Assembly (NCBI GenBank): GCA_958441075.1
Contig: CAUCBQ010000106.1
Location: forward strand, 1-7,204
Direction of reading: 5' to 3'
Source: an uncultured Clostridiaceae bacterium
GTDB lineage: Bacteria > Bacillota > Clostridia > Lachnospirales > Lachnospiraceae
Length of the DNA: 7,204 bases
A program made the position numbers and the translations under genes. Shown here in pieces: positions 5,738 through 7,204 of the stretch (positions are counted from its first letter, which is position 1; every line of letters begins with the position of its first letter). The notes beneath the pieces are model-generated. The model had not been told where the DNA came from. It worked only from the letters and a program-made list of their open reading frames with translations, and ran no database searches.

Positions 5738-6216
5738 CTTTCCCTCCTTTCTTCTGATTTTTCCAGTTCCGAATCCTCCGGCCTGTAAGGGGCCAGAACG
5801 CTCCGAAGCTTTTCTATACTTTCTGTATCATGGATGCTGATCTCATAAAAAGGCGGCTTAATCCCTGCCCGCATAAGCTGGCGGGAAGCCCCTTTGCAGT
5901 CTCCCTCTGCAAGATCACAGCGTGTAATCACGCCGATCACCGGAACCCTGAAAGCTTTTGCAAATCCCGGAGGATATACCTCTCTTTTTCCGTTTGCATC
6001 CGCCGTCATCACCACACAGGAAGCATCCTGAGCCGCCGCAATGAGATGATGGTGCATCCATGGACTTTCCAGATACGCTCCCGGCGTATCCAGTGTAACT
6101 TTTCTGTAAACCATATTCTGGACCCTGCGAATATCCCTGCTGTCTTCCAGACAGGCCGCCAGCGTTGTTTTTCCGCTTTTCCCGGGCCCTATAATCATGA
6201 TTCGTTTCTTTCTCAC
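5734..6216 (-). CDS. eutP: EutP/PduV-family P-loop protein
   Basis: Small Ras-like P-loop NTPase associated with microcompartments. About 160 residues, matching EutP of enteric bacteria. Seen: Walker A GPGKSGKTT (10-18), a G3-like DTPGAY (43-48) and a G4-like TRCDL (98-102), where Thr-Arg replaces the usual Asn-Lys. EutP of Salmonella has been reported as an acetate kinase; PduV has been linked to microcompartment movement. Which applies here is unknown. The start is chosen as GTG at 6216-6214, overlapping the eutS stop as GTGA and preceded by GGAG 11 bases upstream; an alternative ATG at 6198 would leave MIIGPGKSGKTT intact but lacks a good ribosome binding site. The last dozen residues are highly charged and partly dictated by the next gene's ribosome binding site. 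Confidence 0.9.
   Translation of the reverse strand: MRKKRIMIIGPGKSGKTTLAACLEDSRDIRRVQNMVYRKVTLDTPGAYLESPWMHHHLIAAAQDASCVVMTADANGKREVYPPGFAKAFRVPVIGVITRCDLAEGDCKGASRQLMRAGIKPPFYEISIHDTESIEKLRSVLAPYRPEDSELEKSEERRER
5741..5750 (-). promoter_or_regulatory. Ribosome binding site inside the eutP 3' end, serving tandem ATG starts
   Basis: AAAGGAGGGA on the minus strand, which also encodes part of the Arg/Glu-rich tail of EutP. It lies 5 bases before ATG 5737 and 8 bases before ATG 5734. The spacing favours the second ATG slightly; the overlap with the eutP stop suits either. Confidence 0.7.
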
Positions 6217-6563
6217 GTTCTCGTTATCTCCGCGGCTGCGAATCCCAGCACCCGTTTCAGAGTATCCGTTACAGCCCTAAGGGCTGTATCCACGCTTTCC
6301 ACATCTCCGGAGATCACCACAGAACCGGTAAACCGGTCTAAAAATCCGATCTCCACATCGGAGGCTTTCGCTGCAATATCTGCCGCAATCATGGCTGTCT
6401 CAAAGGGAGAAAGGGTCAGAATACCAATGGCTCCTCTGCCCTCGATTCCCAGACATTCATAGATCTCCGGTACCGGAGAAGCGATCACATGGGCAATGGT
6501 TACCTGTTTACCCGGAACCGATTCTTCAATCACACGCCCGGCAGGTATGATTCCTTCTGTCAT
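6213..6563 (-). CDS. eutS: EutS/PduU-type circularly permuted BMC shell protein
   Basis: Hexameric shell protein of 116 residues, against about 111 for enteric EutS. Seen: the N-terminal segment RVIEESVPGKQVTIAHVIASP (first residue 10) that in EutS/PduU forms the beta-barrel capping the pore, AIGILTLSPFETAMIAADIA (first residue 45), ASDVEIGFLDRFTGSVVISG (first residue 67) and the C-terminal EITRT. All match the EutS family, in which the strand order of the BMC fold is permuted. The ATG at 6563 has AAGGAGGAG immediately upstream (GGAGG about 4 bases away) and lies 16 bases after the activase stop. The next gene overlaps its stop. Confidence 0.96.
   Translation of the reverse strand: MTEGIIPAGRVIEESVPGKQVTIAHVIASPVPEIYECLGIEGRGAIGILTLSPFETAMIAADIAAKASDVEIGFLDRFTGSVVISGDVESVDTALRAVTDTLKRVLGFAAAEITRT
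6214..6216 (-). promoter_or_regulatory. GTG start codon of eutP overlapping the eutS stop
   Basis: On the minus strand the sequence reads GTGA, the GTG start of eutP sharing bases with the TGA stop of eutS (6215-6213). GGAG at 6231-6228 is a modest ribosome binding site. This is the only probable non-ATG start among the genes whose starts are visible, which may lower EutP output relative to its neighbours or make it depend on eutS translation. Confidence 0.6.
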
Positions 6564-6579
6564 GGCTCCTCCTTACCTG

Positions 6580-7203
6580 TCAGTGGCGTACTACGGTTAC
6601 AGGGAAATCATATGCTTTCATCCAGCCTTCAATCCTGTCCAAATCCTCCTGACTTAAGCTTGGATCTCCCTCAATAGGATACGGCTTATCCAGCTGTCCG
6701 TATTTTCCCACACCCATTTTGTGATAAGGAAGAAGATCTACGCCCTTAAAGTTGGGATCATCTCTGAATGGAAGAAGGAACTGAATGACCTGGTCAATTT
6801 CCTCTTTGCTGTCATTAATCCCCTTCAGCATGGGCATACGCACCTTTACGTTATAACGCCTTGTCAAAAGTTCTTTCAGATTCGATAAAATCAGTTCATT
6901 TCCAATTCCTGTTAATTCATTATGGCGTTTGGGGTCCATATGCTTAATATCAAAAAGGAACAGATCTACATATTCCGCAATAGCAAAAAGCTTATCCGGC
7001 TTTGTGTGTCCGCAGGTTTCAATGGCTGTATTGATTCCCTGACTCTTGCAGGCCATAAGAAGCTCTCTGGCTGCCTCCGGCTGGGCCGTACATTCACCGC
7101 CGCCCAACGTTACGCCGCCGCCTGACATACTGTAAAATGCGGCGTCTTCCTCCACCATCTCAAGCAGATCGGATATGGTCTTTACCTGACCGTTGATTTC
7201 CAG
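6580..7203 (-). CDS. cutD: Glycyl radical enzyme activase, CutD-like; 5' end beyond window
   Basis: Radical-SAM enzyme that installs the glycyl radical on its partner lyase, here probably choline trimethylamine-lyase CutC. 207 C-terminal residues are visible, the frame being open to the right edge; activases of this family are about 300-320 residues, so the CxxxCxxC SAM-cluster motif and ferredoxin-like cluster region lie outside. Seen: SGGGVTLGGGE, the SAM-contacting GGE region, then ETCGH, DLFLFDIKHMDPKRHNELTG, YNVKVRMPMLKGIND, LLPYHKMGVGKYGQL and the C-terminus FPVTVVRH. The Leu-Gly-Gly-Gly-Glu variant and the C-terminal segments resemble the CutD of choline-degrading Desulfovibrio as I remember it, rather than pyruvate formate-lyase activase. 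First gene of the visible set, 16 bases before eutS. The partner lyase is expected upstream, to the right. Activase identity is near certain; the choline assignment is probable. Confidence 0.9.
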   Translation of the reverse strand: MEINGQVKTISDLLEMVEEDAAFYSMSGGGVTLGGGECTAQPEAARELLMACKSQGINTAIETCGHTKPDKLFAIAEYVDLFLFDIKHMDPKRHNELTGIGNELILSNLKELLTRRYNVKVRMPMLKGINDSKEEIDQVIQFLLPFRDDPNFKGVDLLPYHKMGVGKYGQLDKPYPIEGDPSLSQEDLDRIEGWMKAYDFPVTVVRH

Positions 7204-7204
7204 A

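Noticed and set aside
6323..6336. Repeated ACCGGT palindromes.
   Set aside because: They fall inside the conserved DRFTGSVV codons of eutS and are too short and isolated to suggest an operator.
5830..6462. Long plus-strand open frame of 210 codons opposite eutP and eutS.
   Set aside because: Both opposite genes are clear family members with ribosome binding sites, and the plus-strand translation shows no recognisable domain or upstream ribosome binding site.
1..7204. CRISPR array, tRNA/rRNA, insertion sequence, phage or toxin-antitoxin genes.
   Set aside because: No direct-repeat arrays, no tRNA-like folds noticed, no transposase or integrase motifs. Nearly all of the sequence is taken up by the eleven minus-strand genes.

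Overview
The window is a densely packed block of eleven genes, all on the minus strand, read from right to left. It is an interior segment of a bacterial microcompartment (BMC) operon built around a glycyl radical enzyme, most probably the choline trimethylamine-lyase (cut, GRM1-like) type. Strong AGGAGG-type ribosome binding sites, frequent start/stop overlaps, balanced GC content and protein similarity suggest an anaerobic Firmicute, most likely a gut-type Lachnospiraceae/Clostridia member. The taxonomic call is inference from gene content and style, not from a marker gene.

In transcription order: the C-terminal two thirds of a glycyl-radical activase resembling CutD (7203-6580, 5' end outside); a EutS-type circularly permuted shell protein (6563-6213); a EutP small GTPase-like protein, probably GTG-started (6216-5734); an iron-dependent alcohol dehydrogenase (5737-4592); a divergent EutT/cobalamin-adenosyltransferase-like protein (4595-3891); the Hsp70/actin-fold protein EutJ (3906-3064); a small GrpU-like shell protein with the Gly-x-Cys-Pro-Gln pore motif of Fe-S-binding shell proteins (3058-2753); the pentameric vertex protein EutN/CcmL (2759-2490); the cupin protein EutQ (2463-1825); a hexameric shell protein carrying a long acidic linker and a small extra C-terminal domain (1812-1108); and a CoA-acylating aldehyde dehydrogenase, 355 residues visible, 3' end outside (1065-1).

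Inferred pathway: the activase loads the glycyl radical on the lyase (expected just beyond the right edge, not visible); the lyase cleaves choline to trimethylamine and acetaldehyde inside the shell; the aldehyde dehydrogenase converts acetaldehyde to acetyl-CoA with NAD+, and the alcohol dehydrogenase regenerates NAD+ by making ethanol. EutP and EutQ homologues have been reported as acetate kinases in Salmonella and could serve the acetyl-phosphate/ATP branch. Shell parts seen here are two permuted hexamer-type proteins, one extended hexamer-type protein and one pentamer.

There are no RNA genes, mobile elements, CRISPR arrays or long non-coding stretches. The longest intergenic gap is about 42 bases (1066-1107) and holds a small inverted repeat. 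The most interesting points are the GrpU-like predicted Fe-S pore protein, the shell protein with an added C-terminal domain, the B12-adenosyltransferase-like gene in a pathway whose key enzyme needs no B12, and a short N-terminal motif shared by that protein and EutQ.
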